This document shows, one piece after another, positions 17,507-25,850 of a stretch of 42,556 nucleotides of DNA; position 1 is the stretch's first letter; each line of letters starts with the position of its first letter. This DNA is from Butyricicoccus sp. (lineage in GTDB: Bacteria; Bacillota; Clostridia; Oscillospirales; Butyricicoccaceae): NCBI GenBank assembly GCA_017886875.1, contig JAGHIZ010000017.1, positions 1 through 42,556 on the forward strand, in the 5' to 3' direction. The position numbers and the translations under genes were made by a program. The notes beneath the pieces are model-generated. The model was not told the origin of the DNA. It saw nothing but the letters and a program-made list of their open reading frames with translations, and did not search any database.

Positions 17507-18766
17507 CTAATCTTTTAATATGTAAACTTTTGCGGAACGAACACCAAATTCTGTTGCTTCTTCACCAGTCATAAAGAATAAATCTATTCTATTACCCTTT
17601 ATAAGACCGCCTGTATCTTCAGCAAGCCCAGGACCATAAGACCATGATTGACCACCGTCAGATACAACATACAGCTTACTTCCCAGAGGTATAACACTAG
17701 GGTCTACTGCAATAGTACCATATTTAGTTGTTGTACCTGTTGCAGTTGTAAGCCCACCTTCTTCTACTCTGTTATATGCGGTTGCTTTAACATCAATAAC
17801 GCTTGTATACTGATAACTTGAACCATCACCCGCTGTTATAGTTTTATTTACAGTGTCATCTTGTATACCAGCAGGAACTGACCATACATATGCCCTACCC
17901 GCTGTTGATAAATCTGCTGGATTTGTGCTGGTTATAATCTGTTGTTCTGGTGCATTAACAGATGTATTTGTTGCTGTGTTTGTTGTAGTAGTTAACGGAG
18001 TTGTTGTATCACCTTGTTTTTCTTGCTCGGTTTCCTGTTTTTCCTGTTCAGTTTCAGGCTTTTTTGTACCTTTTTCAACAATACAATTAACGGGTTCTTT
18101 TGTAATTTCTTCCGAAATCATTTCTTTTTCAGTTTGTTCACCATCTTCAAATTTTACTTTATATGTTACTTTCTTTTCACCATAAACACCATATTGAGTG
18201 ATTTTCTGTTTACCTTCAAGAAGCTCACTGTTTTCTTTTGTTTCTACTTCAAAAGGCACTTGTTCAGTTTCTTCAAGCTCTTGATATTCAACATCAATTA
18301 TAATTATTTCAGCATCTTCTTTAAGCCTTGTATCAAGTGATGGAATAATTTCATCGTCATCATCAAAAGTAAATCCTTTTTCCTCTAAAAGCTCACGCAC
18401 TGTACATTCTGTAAATCTAGCTGTTATGCTTGTATTTTTACTTTTTATTGTGGCATGAAGGGCAGGGCTTACTTTAACTATAATTTTATCTCCAGTTCGT
18501 TCTTGTTTTGTTATAATTACATCTTTAAAACCCAATGCTTTGCAGGCATCTTCAACGCTACTATTAGATAAAACTATAGATTTTTCTTTTGTGCCATCGC
18601 TTATATAGTACTCTATTTCATGATGAAACATTCCCCAAACAATACCGCTTATTACTGTTAAAATAGGGATTAGAATAATAAAGCTAATTAGTATATATTC
18701 ACGTTTTCTAGCTTTTTTATCTTGTTCTAATCCCCTTTCTTCCATTCTTGTAACACGCTTTTTCAT
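17507..18766 (-). CDS. G5/3D-domain cell-wall protein (YabE-like)
   Basis: A 419-residue protein with a basic N-terminus and one membrane helix (about 24-46), so the bulk is outside the cell. It has a DUF348-like ubiquitin-fold segment (about 50-150), a G5 domain (about 155-235; VPFEVETKENSELLEGKQKI), a Thr/Gln/Glu-rich linker, and a C-terminal 3D domain (about 330-415) with the signature aspartates in VIDVKATAY, GTIAVDPSVIPLG and DTGGLIKGNRIDLFF. The 3D domain is a double-psi barrel like that of lytic transglycosylases; YabE/Rpf-like proteins remodel peptidoglycan. It has a divergent promoter with rsmI. Confidence 0.9.
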   Translation of the reverse strand: MKKRVTRMEERGLEQDKKARKREYILISFIILIPILTVISGIVWGMFHHEIEYYISDGTKEKSIVLSNSSVEDACKALGFKDVIITKQERTGDKIIVKVSPALHATIKSKNTSITARFTECTVRELLEEKGFTFDDDDEIIPSLDTRLKEDAEIIIIDVEYQELEETEQVPFEVETKENSELLEGKQKITQYGVYGEKKVTYKVKFEDGEQTEKEMISEEITKEPVNCIVEKGTKKPETEQEKQETEQEKQGDTTTPLTTTTNTATNTSVNAPEQQIITSTNPADLSTAGRAYVWSVPAGIQDDTVNKTITAGDGSSYQYTSVIDVKATAYNRVEEGGLTTATGTTTKYGTIAVDPSVIPLGSKLYVVSDGGQSWSYGPGLAEDTGGLIKGNRIDLFFMTGEEATEFGVRSAKVYILKD

Positions 18767-18801
18767 TTATAACCCCACATAATTTTTTATTCTTTGTTTT
18801 A

Positions 18802-18830
18802 AGGATAGACTTGTATAGCTTTTTTGTCAA
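18802..18830 (-). promoter_or_regulatory. Promoter of the 3D-domain gene
   Basis: On the minus strand TTGACA (18825-18830), 17 bp, TATCCT (18802-18807). Its -35 forms an inverted repeat with the -35 of the divergent rsmI promoter 19 bp away. Confidence 0.6.
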
Positions 18831-18849
18831 GCAAGCATTATTCATCTTC

Positions 18850-18879
18850 TTGACATTCATTTTAAAAAATATATATAAT
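18850..18879 (+). promoter_or_regulatory. Sigma-A promoter of rsmI
   Basis: Perfect TTGACA (18850-18855), 18-bp spacer, perfect TATAAT (18874-18879). Transcription would begin about 24 bases before the rsmI ATG, leaving room for the AAAGGAG site. Confidence 0.85.
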
Positions 18880-18909
18880 TAATTATCACTAAAAGGAGAT
18901 ATAAAAATA

Positions 18910-19761
18910 ATGAATATTGGAACGCTATATTTGGTTGCAACACCTATAGGCAACCTTGGCGATTTTTCACCTAGAGCAAGACAAACAATGCGTGATGTTG
19001 ATTTTATCGCAGCAGAAGACACAAGAGTTACTAAAAAACTGCTTAATGCACTTGATTTACCATCAAAGCCTATGATAAGCTACTTTGAGCATAACCGCAG
19101 AGAGCGTGGAGAAGAAATAGTAAAAAAACTGCTGAGTGGCGAAAATTGTGCACTTGTGACCGATGCAGGCACCCCTGCTGTTTCCGACCCTGGAGAAGAT
19201 TTAGTCGCTTTATGTGCGGAAAATAATATACCAGTGCAATCTATTCCAGGTTGTTGTGCAGCAGTATGTGCTTTAGCTGTTTCTGGGCTGCCTACTGGCA
19301 GATGGTGCTTTGAGGGCTTTTTATCTGTAAATAAAAAAGCTAGAAAAGAGCATTTGGACTCTTTACTTTCTGAAAAACGCACAATGATTTTTTATGAAGC
19401 CCCACACAAACTACGTCAAACCTTGCACGATATGCGTTTAGCCTTTGGTGATGATAGAAAAATCGCTATGTGCAGAGAAATAACAAAAATACATGAAGAA
19501 AGCCTTAGAATGACTTTAAGTGAGGCAGAAAAATATTATACTGAAAACTCACCAAGAGGAGAATATGTACTTGTTTTAGAAGGTAATACCGAAGTTATAA
19601 CAGATATTTCTGATAATGAACGTATGGAAATGGCAATTTCAGCTGTACAAAAACGCATACAAGCGGGTGAAACTCTCAAGGACGCAGTTAAACTTGTATC
19701 TGCTGATATAGGTGTTAAGAAAAATGCACTTTATAAAGAAGCATTAAATAGATTATCATAA
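18910..19761 (+). CDS. rsmI: 16S rRNA (cytidine-1402 2'-O)-methyltransferase RsmI
   Basis: The 283-residue protein is of the tetrapyrrole-methylase fold family. Diagnostic RsmI motifs are LYLVATPIGNLGDFSPRARQ at the N-terminus, AAEDTRVTKKLL, SYFEHNRRERGEEI and VTDAGTPAVSDPGEDLV. It methylates C1402 in the decoding centre of 16S rRNA using SAM. The C-terminal 50 residues form the helical KDAVKLVSADIGVKKNALYK region usual in RsmI. The ATG follows AAAGGAG by about 11 bases. It appears to be a single-gene transcript with its own promoter and terminator. Confidence 0.97.
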   Translation: MNIGTLYLVATPIGNLGDFSPRARQTMRDVDFIAAEDTRVTKKLLNALDLPSKPMISYFEHNRRERGEEIVKKLLSGENCALVTDAGTPAVSDPGEDLVALCAENNIPVQSIPGCCAAVCALAVSGLPTGRWCFEGFLSVNKKARKEHLDSLLSEKRTMIFYEAPHKLRQTLHDMRLAFGDDRKIAMCREITKIHEESLRMTLSEAEKYYTENSPRGEYVLVLEGNTEVITDISDNERMEMAISAVQKRIQAGETLKDAVKLVSADIGVKKNALYKEALNRLS

Positions 19762-19765
19762 AATA

Positions 19766-19806
19766 AATCCGACAAAGAGTTCTTTTGCTCGATGTCAGAT
19801 TTTTAT
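19766..19806 (+). terminator. Imperfect hairpin after rsmI
   Basis: Arms around AATCCGACAAAGAG and CTCGATGTCAGAT pair with a few mismatches and are followed by TTTTTATATTTT on the plus strand. It lies between convergent rsmI and the HEPN gene. Confidence 0.6.
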
Positions 19807-19809
19807 ATT

Positions 19810-20247
19810 TTATTTTTTTATTCTGTGGGGCATACCACCGTCATATAATTCTTGACGAATAGCTGCAAACATATCTTCTGCCATATGCAAATGTTTTTTA
19901 ACCGTCTGTTCTGTTAAATCAAGCGGCAAATCAGTCGGGTAACGTGTTTCAATATAAAGATTATTAAGTGCCGCACTTTCATCAAGCCATTTTTCAAACG
20001 ACCTGTCAAGTTGAACCGTTTGCCTACAAAGATATGTTAGGTTATGACCATCAAAGTGTTTACCACTTTTAAAAAGCAAATAACCTTTTAATGCTTTTTC
20101 TATCGCTTGTTGACAGTGAAATGCAATATTTCCTGCATCACCGCCCCAAGTCATTAAAATTCTAGCAGCTTGTAAGTCACAAAGAGCTTTATCAAGCCAT
20201 TTATAGTAATACATGCTATCTCTAGCACCTCTACGACTTCGACTCAT
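19810..20247 (-). CDS. HEPN-domain protein
   Basis: A protein of about 145 residues with the HEPN fold, identified by the helix AGNIAFHCQQAIEKALKGYL and the later LYIETRYPTDLP. Start chosen at ATG 20245-20247 with AAAGGTG about ten bases upstream; it overlaps the preceding gene by 17 bp, so the two are translationally coupled. Many HEPN proteins are RNase toxins with an R-x(4-6)-H motif; I do not see that motif after the conserved Arg-Tyr-Pro, which argues for the non-toxic nucleotide-binding HEPN class. It is always paired with a minimal nucleotidyltransferase in such loci, as here. Confidence 0.88.
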   Translation of the reverse strand: MSRSRRGARDSMYYYKWLDKALCDLQAARILMTWGGDAGNIAFHCQQAIEKALKGYLLFKSGKHFDGHNLTYLCRQTVQLDRSFEKWLDESAALNNLYIETRYPTDLPLDLTEQTVKKHLHMAEDMFAAIRQELYDGGMPHRIKK

Positions 20248-20542
20248 AAAGCACCGCACCTTTCTCAGAAATCCATGCTGCATAGCTATCTGGGTCTTGT
20301 TGCAGTTCGTTCCATTCGTCAGTGGTGTATATTTTGATATTCACCTGAACATCAAGTGGCATTTGCAGGTAAAGCTTATGAAGCAGCTTATTTTTATCAA
20401 TATTATGAATTACAATGCAAATATTAGCGGTTTTAAGTTTTCCGCTTGAAAGACCACGTTTTGCACCATATAAAATTACACAAACAGGACTGCATAACTC
20501 TAAAATGGATTTAATGATTACATTTTTTTCACTTTCATTCAT
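20231..20542 (-). CDS. Degenerate minimal nucleotidyltransferase, partner of HEPN
   Basis: A 103-residue protein with the pol-beta nucleotidyltransferase pattern: VCVILYGAKRGLSSGKLKTA then NICIVIHN corresponds to LFGSRARG...SDIDLLV of active members. The signature Ser is Ala (residue 27) and the catalytic Asp-x-Asp is Asn40-Ile-Cys42, so metal-dependent nucleotidyl transfer is unlikely. The C-terminal part (VQVNIKIYTTDEW, then DPDSYAAWISEKGAVLY) retains the usual MNT layout. The start has a strong AAGGAGGG. It lies directly upstream of, and overlaps, the HEPN gene; the GHL10 gene upstream ends 20 bp away, so all three may be one transcript. Confidence 0.8.
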   Translation of the reverse strand: MNESEKNVIIKSILELCSPVCVILYGAKRGLSSGKLKTANICIVIHNIDKNKLLHKLYLQMPLDVQVNIKIYTTDEWNELQQDPDSYAAWISEKGAVLYESKS

Positions 20543-20561
20543 AAACTTTACCCTCCTTATT

Positions 20562-21839
20562 TTATCTTAAAATTGCACTTATAAGCATTGTAAATGCACC
20601 CGCAAAACTATTTATCTTTTGTTCATCTGGAAATGCATTTTCAGGTATTATAACTGTGTCTGGTGCTGTTTTATACCAGTCGATTAAATCTTGTTTTAGA
20701 CCATCAACAACATTTAATGACTGATAACGGAAATAAACTTCACCATAAATACCAGTTTTTTGTGACATATATTCTAGTGAATCTAAAATCGGTTTTGTGC
20801 TTGACCATGTAGGCGGATTAGCATCATGGCATTTATAAGCTGCTAAACCTATGTAAAGCTTAACATCAGTATTCTGAGTATTAGCAATCCACCAATCAAC
20901 AAGCGTTGCAAAATCTGCGGCTGAATGACCTATTTCCCAATAAATCTGTGGCATAATATAATCAATAGTACCTGCCTCAATCCAAGCAAGGCTATCTGCA
21001 TAAGAGCTTACATAACTTTCATTACCCTTCGTATCTGAGCCTTTAGGGTCAGTTGATTTATTTGCCCAAATACCTGCTGGACTTATACCAAATTGAATAT
21101 TTGGATTTGCTTTGTGTAATTCACTATCAAGCATTGCAACCATTTTATTTACATTATCTCTACGCCAATCTGCAATATTATCAAAACCAGCACCGTATTT
21201 TGCAAATTCTTCTGCATCATTAAAATCTTGACCTGGATAGAAATAATCATCAAGATGTAAACCATCAACATCATAATTATTAACTATTTCAAGTGCACCA
21301 TCAACAATAAGCTGACGAACTTCTTCAAGTGCAGGATTATAATAATAGTTGCCATCTGAATATTGCTCTACCCATTCAGGGTGAAGTTTAGCAGGGTTAT
21401 TTTCATCTAGCTGTTCCCATGTTAAACCTCTGCTTGCTCTATATGGATTAATCCATGCATGAAGCTCTAAACCACGCTTGTGAGCTTCTTCCACCCAATA
21501 AGCAAGCGGGTCAAAATTATTTTCTGGAGCTGTTCCCTGTGTGCCTGTGAGCCAGTGACTCCAAGGGAAAATTTCAGATTTATAAAAAGCATCGCCAGAA
21601 GGTCTAACTTGTAAAAATATAGTATTAAGACCTGTTTCAACTGCATTATCTAAAATATCATCAGCCTGTTTTTTGAGTTCACTTTCTGATACAGTTTTCT
21701 TTGTAGGATAGTCAAGGTTATAAACAGTTGATACCCAAACACCTCTCATTGGTGTTACTTCGGTTTCATCTGCTGCCTGTGCCATAAAAGGCATTGTCAT
21801 AATAAGACACATTAAAATAGAAATTATTCTTTTTTTCAT
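20562..21839 (-). CDS. GHL10-family glycoside hydrolase, secreted
   Basis: The 425-residue protein has a signal peptide (residues 1-22, MKKRIISILMCLIMTMPFMA, cleavage near AQA-AD). The rest is a TIM-barrel of the GHL10 'family 10 glycosyl hydrolase-like' group: MRGVWVSTVYNLDYP, TIFLQVRPSGDAFY, ELHAWINPYRASRG, VDGLHLDDYFYPG and GISPAGIWANKSTD. These proteins are extracellular and thought to act on cell-wall polysaccharide or peptidoglycan glycan strands; the exact substrate is not evident. The ATG is preceded by AAAGGA. Its own promoter lies upstream. Confidence 0.93.
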   Translation of the reverse strand: MKKRIISILMCLIMTMPFMAQAADETEVTPMRGVWVSTVYNLDYPTKKTVSESELKKQADDILDNAVETGLNTIFLQVRPSGDAFYKSEIFPWSHWLTGTQGTAPENNFDPLAYWVEEAHKRGLELHAWINPYRASRGLTWEQLDENNPAKLHPEWVEQYSDGNYYYNPALEEVRQLIVDGALEIVNNYDVDGLHLDDYFYPGQDFNDAEEFAKYGAGFDNIADWRRDNVNKMVAMLDSELHKANPNIQFGISPAGIWANKSTDPKGSDTKGNESYVSSYADSLAWIEAGTIDYIMPQIYWEIGHSAADFATLVDWWIANTQNTDVKLYIGLAAYKCHDANPPTWSSTKPILDSLEYMSQKTGIYGEVYFRYQSLNVVDGLKQDLIDWYKTAPDTVIIPENAFPDEQKINSFAGAFTMLISAILR

Positions 21840-21872
21840 AGATATTCCTTTCTTTGAGTATATTCTGTTATC

Positions 21873-21901
21873 ATGGTATCATTTTGGTAGAGCTTATGCA
21901 A
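21873..21901 (-). promoter_or_regulatory. Candidate promoter of the GHL10 gene
   Basis: On the minus strand TTGCAT (21896-21901), 17 bp, TACCAT (21873-21878). It is mirrored by a plus-strand promoter 6 bp away. Confidence 0.45.
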
Positions 21902-21907
21902 TAGGTA

Positions 21908-21936
21908 TTGACTTCCAATATTAAAAATTGTACCAT
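21908..21936 (+). promoter_or_regulatory. Candidate promoter of the pyridoxamine kinase gene
   Basis: TTGACT (21908-21913), 17 bp, TACCAT (21931-21936). Predicted start is about 20 bases before the ATG. Confidence 0.5.
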
Positions 21937-21962
21937 AATGATATTTCGAGGTGATAAATATA

Positions 21963-22787
21963 ATGAAACAAAAAACCGTACTTGCACTTCATGATTTAGC
22001 GTGTTTTGGTCGTTCATCGCTTGTGCCTATAACATCGGTTTTAAGCGTGCAAGGTCATCAATGTGTGCCGCTTCCAACCGCTGTTTTCTCAACACATACA
22101 GCCATAAATGGCTGGGTTTGCACAGACCTTACAGATATAATGCCAAATATGTTAAGTCATTTTGAAAACTTAAATTTGAAATTTGACGCTATATATTCGG
22201 GCTTTTTAGGTTCTGAAAAACAAATTGACTGTGTTTTACAATCTGCAAAATTAAAATCAAATGATGGATATTTTTTAGTAGACCCTGTTATGGGTGATAA
22301 TGGAAAAGTCTATAAAACCTATACATCAGAAATGACAAGCCGAATGAAAGAGCTTTGTCATATAGCCGATTTAATAACACCAAATGTTACAGAGGCTGCA
22401 ATTTTACTTGAAAAATCACCAGATAGCAAGCCAAAAGACAAACAAGAGGCTGAAAACTGGTCAAAAAATTTAGCTGATAACTTCTGTTGTGATGTAGTTC
22501 TTACAGGCTTGCATTTTACTGAAAGCACTTTAACTGTGGCTTGTACAAAAGGTAATAAAATCGATTTTATCGACCATGAATGTGTAAATGCCTTTTTTCC
22601 AGGAACAGGCGATATTTTTGCATCGGTTTTACTAGGTCAAATTTTATGCGATAAATCTCTTAGTGAAAGTGCAGCTTTAGCGGCTGACTTTGTAAAACGC
22701 TGCATAACTTATACAGCAAGTAAAAACACAGATAGAATGCATGGTGTACAGTTTGAGCCTTTACTCCATACACTCAATCATATTTAA
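21963..22787 (+). CDS. Pyridoxamine kinase (PdxY-like)
   Basis: A 274-residue protein of the ribokinase superfamily, pyridoxal/pyridoxamine kinase branch, which makes PLP from salvaged vitamers. It shows HDLACFGRSSLVPITSVLSV near the start, the phosphate/Mg region FLVDPVMGDNGKVY, ITPNVTEAAILL and the anion-hole/catalytic segment FFPGTGDIFASVLLG, whose Asp is the base. I take the ATG at 21963, nine bases after GAGGTG; a GTG four codons earlier lies inside that site. Stand-alone gene with a terminator shared with clpE. Confidence 0.92.
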   Translation: MKQKTVLALHDLACFGRSSLVPITSVLSVQGHQCVPLPTAVFSTHTAINGWVCTDLTDIMPNMLSHFENLNLKFDAIYSGFLGSEKQIDCVLQSAKLKSNDGYFLVDPVMGDNGKVYKTYTSEMTSRMKELCHIADLITPNVTEAAILLEKSPDSKPKDKQEAENWSKNLADNFCCDVVLTGLHFTESTLTVACTKGNKIDFIDHECVNAFFPGTGDIFASVLLGQILCDKSLSESAALAADFVKRCITYTASKNTDRMHGVQFEPLLHTLNHI

Positions 22788-22804
22788 AATATATGAAAAA
22801 TATT

Positions 22805-22845
22805 TTCCGCCTATTCATTAAGTTATGAACAGGCGGAATTTTTTT
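22805..22845 (+). terminator. Bidirectional terminator between pyridoxamine kinase and clpE
   Basis: Arms TTCCGCCTATTCAT (22805-22818) and ATGAACAGGCGGAA (22825-22838) with a 6-nt loop, followed by TTTTTTT on the plus strand. On the minus strand the single mismatch becomes a G-U pair and the stem is followed by AATATTTTTC. The clpE stop codon overlaps the T-run. Confidence 0.9.
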
Positions 22846-25174
22846 ATATACTTTGGAGTTTAAGCTCTCCATCTTGTGCTGTAATATGAATACCAATAAT
22901 CTTATTGTCCGTGAGAATTTCATTTGCAAGTGCATTTTCAACTTCTTTTTCAATAAGTCTGCGTAAGTTTCTTGCACCAAATTTAAGTGAATAAGATTTT
23001 TCAACAAGATAATTTTTAAGGCTATCGTCCCAAGTTAAGCGAATTTCACGCTCCTTTAGGTTTTTAGCCAAATCGCCAAGAAGAATATCTGCAATTTTTG
23101 CAAAGTCTTCTTCTGATAGCTGATTAAATGCTATAATCTCATCAATTCTATTTAAGAACTCTGGACGCATAATGTCCTCAAGAGCCTTCATAGCCTTTTC
23201 TTTACCCTGCTCACTTGCAGTTTTGCCAAAGCCTAAAGATGTGGTTTTATGACTGCTACCAGCATTTGAAGTCATAACAATGATTGTATTTTCAAAGTTA
23301 ACCATTCTACCATGTGCATCTGTCAATCTGCCATCATCTAAAATCTGAAGTAAAATATTTAATACATCTGGGTGAGCTTTTTCTATTTCGTCCATTAGTA
23401 TTACGGAATATGGTCTGCGACGAATTTTTTCTGTAAGCTGTCCCGCTTCATCATAACCAACATATCCTGGAGGAGAACCGATTAAACGAGCTACAGTATG
23501 CTTTTCCATATATTCAGACATATCTAGCCTAATTAGAGCTTCTGGTGAGTCAAACATATCTTCTGCAAGAGTTTTAACAAGCTCGGTTTTACCTACACCA
23601 GTAGGACCTACAAACAGGAATGAAACAGGCTTCTTCTTAGGGCTAATACCTGCACGATTTCGACGTATAGCCTGTGAGATAGCGTGTATAGCTTCATCTT
23701 GACCAATAACCCTTGTTTTAATACGGTTTTCCATATCGCTTAAACGCTGCATTTCCTGTGCTTGAACCTTGCTTGCAGGAATATTAGTCCAAAGCTCAAT
23801 TACAGATGCAAGATTATCAAGTGTTAATACTGGACGTGGAGCAGCCTCCGCTTCATGTAAACGGTTTTCAAGCTGTAATTCTTTAGAACGTAACTCAGCA
23901 ATCTTAGCATATTTATTGTCGAGTTCTTCAGTTGTCATAGCTTCACCATCTGGTGTTTGGTCGCTCATCATACTTTCACGCTCTAAGGTTACGCTTTTAA
24001 GCTCAGTTTTTAAATCAGCGGCTAGTGATAGCATCTCATTTTTTAGGTTTAAGTCAGAACAAGCTTCGTCTATAAGGTCAATAGCCTTATCTGGTAAAAA
24101 TCTATCGGTTATATAACGCTCGGAAAGCTGAACAGCTTTACGACACATTTCATCAGAAATAGAAACTAAGTGATAATCTTCATAATAGGATTTAATACCC
24201 ATTAAAATCTCTGTTGCATCGTCAAGAGATGGTTCTTCAACTGATACAGGTTGGAAACGACGCTCTAAAGCTGAGTCTTTTTCAATATGTTTGCGGTATT
24301 CGTTGAAAGTAGTCGCACCAATAACTTGAATTTCGCCACGAGATAAAGCAGGCTTTAAAATATTAGCTGCATTCATAGAGCCTTCAGAGTCACCAGCACC
24401 AACTATATTATGGACTTCATCAATTACTAAAATAATATTACCCAGTTTTTTAACTTCCTCAATAAGCCCCTTCATGCGGCTTTCAAATTGACCTCTAAAC
24501 TGAGTGCCTGCAACAAGTGAAGTTAAGTCTAGCATATAAATCTCTTTATCTCTCAGTTTATAAGGCACTTTACCCTGTACAATTCTAAGAGCTAAACCTT
24601 CTGCAACAGCAGTTTTACCAACACCCGGTTCACCAATTAAACAAGGATTATTTTTCTGACGGCGGTTTAAAATCTGGATAACACGTTCGGTTTCTCTATC
24701 ACGGCCAACAATTTGGTCAATTTTGCCGTTTCTTGCTTTGCCGGTTAAATCTTCACAATAGTTTGTTAAAAACTTGCGTTTTTTATCTTTTTTAGGCTCT
24801 TTAGTTTTCTTTTCTGGCTCATCATTTTTATTTGATGATGTATTTTTTCCATTAAAAAGTGGAAATGGAAATGGCATTTTCTTTGATGTACCCAAGTTTT
24901 CCTCTTCTTCTTGTTCATCGTCATCATCTGTTTCACTTATAGCAGGCATCAAACCATTTAAATCACCAAAAGCACCGATTTCACCCGCTAATGCATCTAA
25001 ATCGTCCTCAGTAATACCCATTTGCTCCATTAAATTATCAATAGGTTTAATACCCATTTCCTTCGCACATTTAATGCAAAGGCCTTCTTGTTCAGAGTTA
25101 TTGCTCTGGTCAATTTTTGTAATAAACACGACTGCAACATTTTTTTTGCATCGTGAACACATTGGCATATTCAT
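22844..25174 (-). CDS. ClpE-like AAA+ unfoldase with N-terminal zinc finger
   Basis: A 776-residue Hsp100 protein. The N-terminus is a four-Cys zinc finger (Cys6, Cys9, Cys33, Cys36) as in ClpE, not the double Clp-N repeat of ClpC. Then an acidic linker, AAA module 1 (Walker A GEPGVGKT 181-188, Walker B ending IDE at 253), a short coiled-coil M-domain (about 380-445) and AAA module 2 (Walker A GPTGVGKT 523-530, Walker B VILMDE). LGFG at 647-650 matches the position of the ClpP-docking loop, so it likely feeds ClpP. No CtsR-type heptad repeat is seen; it is the last gene of the ecf-truA-DUF5711-cvpA cluster, 22 bp after cvpA, rather than a separate stress operon. Confidence 0.93.
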   Translation of the reverse strand: MNMPMCSRCKKNVAVVFITKIDQSNNSEQEGLCIKCAKEMGIKPIDNLMEQMGITEDDLDALAGEIGAFGDLNGLMPAISETDDDDEQEEEENLGTSKKMPFPFPLFNGKNTSSNKNDEPEKKTKEPKKDKKRKFLTNYCEDLTGKARNGKIDQIVGRDRETERVIQILNRRQKNNPCLIGEPGVGKTAVAEGLALRIVQGKVPYKLRDKEIYMLDLTSLVAGTQFRGQFESRMKGLIEEVKKLGNIILVIDEVHNIVGAGDSEGSMNAANILKPALSRGEIQVIGATTFNEYRKHIEKDSALERRFQPVSVEEPSLDDATEILMGIKSYYEDYHLVSISDEMCRKAVQLSERYITDRFLPDKAIDLIDEACSDLNLKNEMLSLAADLKTELKSVTLERESMMSDQTPDGEAMTTEELDNKYAKIAELRSKELQLENRLHEAEAAPRPVLTLDNLASVIELWTNIPASKVQAQEMQRLSDMENRIKTRVIGQDEAIHAISQAIRRNRAGISPKKKPVSFLFVGPTGVGKTELVKTLAEDMFDSPEALIRLDMSEYMEKHTVARLIGSPPGYVGYDEAGQLTEKIRRRPYSVILMDEIEKAHPDVLNILLQILDDGRLTDAHGRMVNFENTIIVMTSNAGSSHKTTSLGFGKTASEQGKEKAMKALEDIMRPEFLNRIDEIIAFNQLSEEDFAKIADILLGDLAKNLKEREIRLTWDDSLKNYLVEKSYSLKFGARNLRRLIEKEVENALANEILTDNKIIGIHITAQDGELKLQSI

Positions 25175-25196
25175 GTAATTCTCTCCTTAAAAAAAC

Positions 25197-25850
25197 TCAT
25201 ACACTTGGCAATAGACCAAGTAAATATGCAGTTATATTTGTTTTAGCTATGTTTTGTGGCGATAAATAGCCATTTGCCCCAAATATTTCAGGTGCAAATT
25301 TTCTAAGTAAATAAAGTGCAGCTATACATAGTATTATAGCAACTACTGCACCAAGCACAAGACCACAAATTCTATTAAGTGTGCTTATAACAGGTATTTT
25401 TGTAAGTACGCTCATTGTTTTTGTAAATAATTTAAGAACAATGTTAATTACAAACATACTTATAAAAAATACAACTGAAAAAGCAATGCTTTGTGCAATA
25501 GGTGTAGCTATTTGTAGTATATTATTTTGAATTTGAGCAGTAATTTCAGGTGATAATTCTGCAACCTCTCCTAATTGGTTTTGAAACACCTCATTTACAA
25601 TAGGTGTTACAATTTGAGGTGCAATAATAGGTGCAATCATTCTTGAAACAATCGCAGCACCACCCATAGAAACAACAGCTCTAATACTGCCAACAACAGT
25701 TCTAACTAAACCTTTACGATAACCTACAATAGCACCGTAAATTATAGCCAAAATAATTATTATATCTGTTAGATTTAATATGCTTTTTAAAAAGTCTAAA
25801 TTATTTATTAAATCTAAATTATTAAAACTATCTAAAGATAACTCATTCAT
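25197..25850 (-). CDS. CvpA-family membrane protein
   Basis: A 217-residue protein with about four hydrophobic segments (roughly 26-47, 55-75, 115-140 and 152-180) and the CvpA start pattern DIIIILAIIYGAIVGYRKGL then VRTVVGSIRAVVS. CvpA proteins are inner-membrane proteins linked to colicin V export, biofilm and envelope stress; the molecular role is unclear. The ATG overlaps the stop of the upstream DUF5711 gene by 4 bp (ATGA), indicating translational coupling, and clpE follows 22 bp later. Confidence 0.87.
   Translation of the reverse strand: MNELSLDSFNNLDLINNLDFLKSILNLTDIIIILAIIYGAIVGYRKGLVRTVVGSIRAVVSMGGAAIVSRMIAPIIAPQIVTPIVNEVFQNQLGEVAELSPEITAQIQNNILQIATPIAQSIAFSVVFFISMFVINIVLKLFTKTMSVLTKIPVISTLNRICGLVLGAVVAIILCIAALYLLRKFAPEIFGANGYLSPQNIAKTNITAYLLGLLPSV

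Noticed and set aside
22844-25174. Calling the Hsp100 protein ClpC
   Set aside because: It lacks the N-terminal Clp repeat pair and has a four-Cys zinc finger instead, as in ClpE.
24774-25178. A 134-codon open frame on the plus strand, antisense to clpE
   Set aside because: It lies inside the well-supported clpE gene, has Ser/Phe-rich composition typical of a reverse-strand shadow and no ribosome site.
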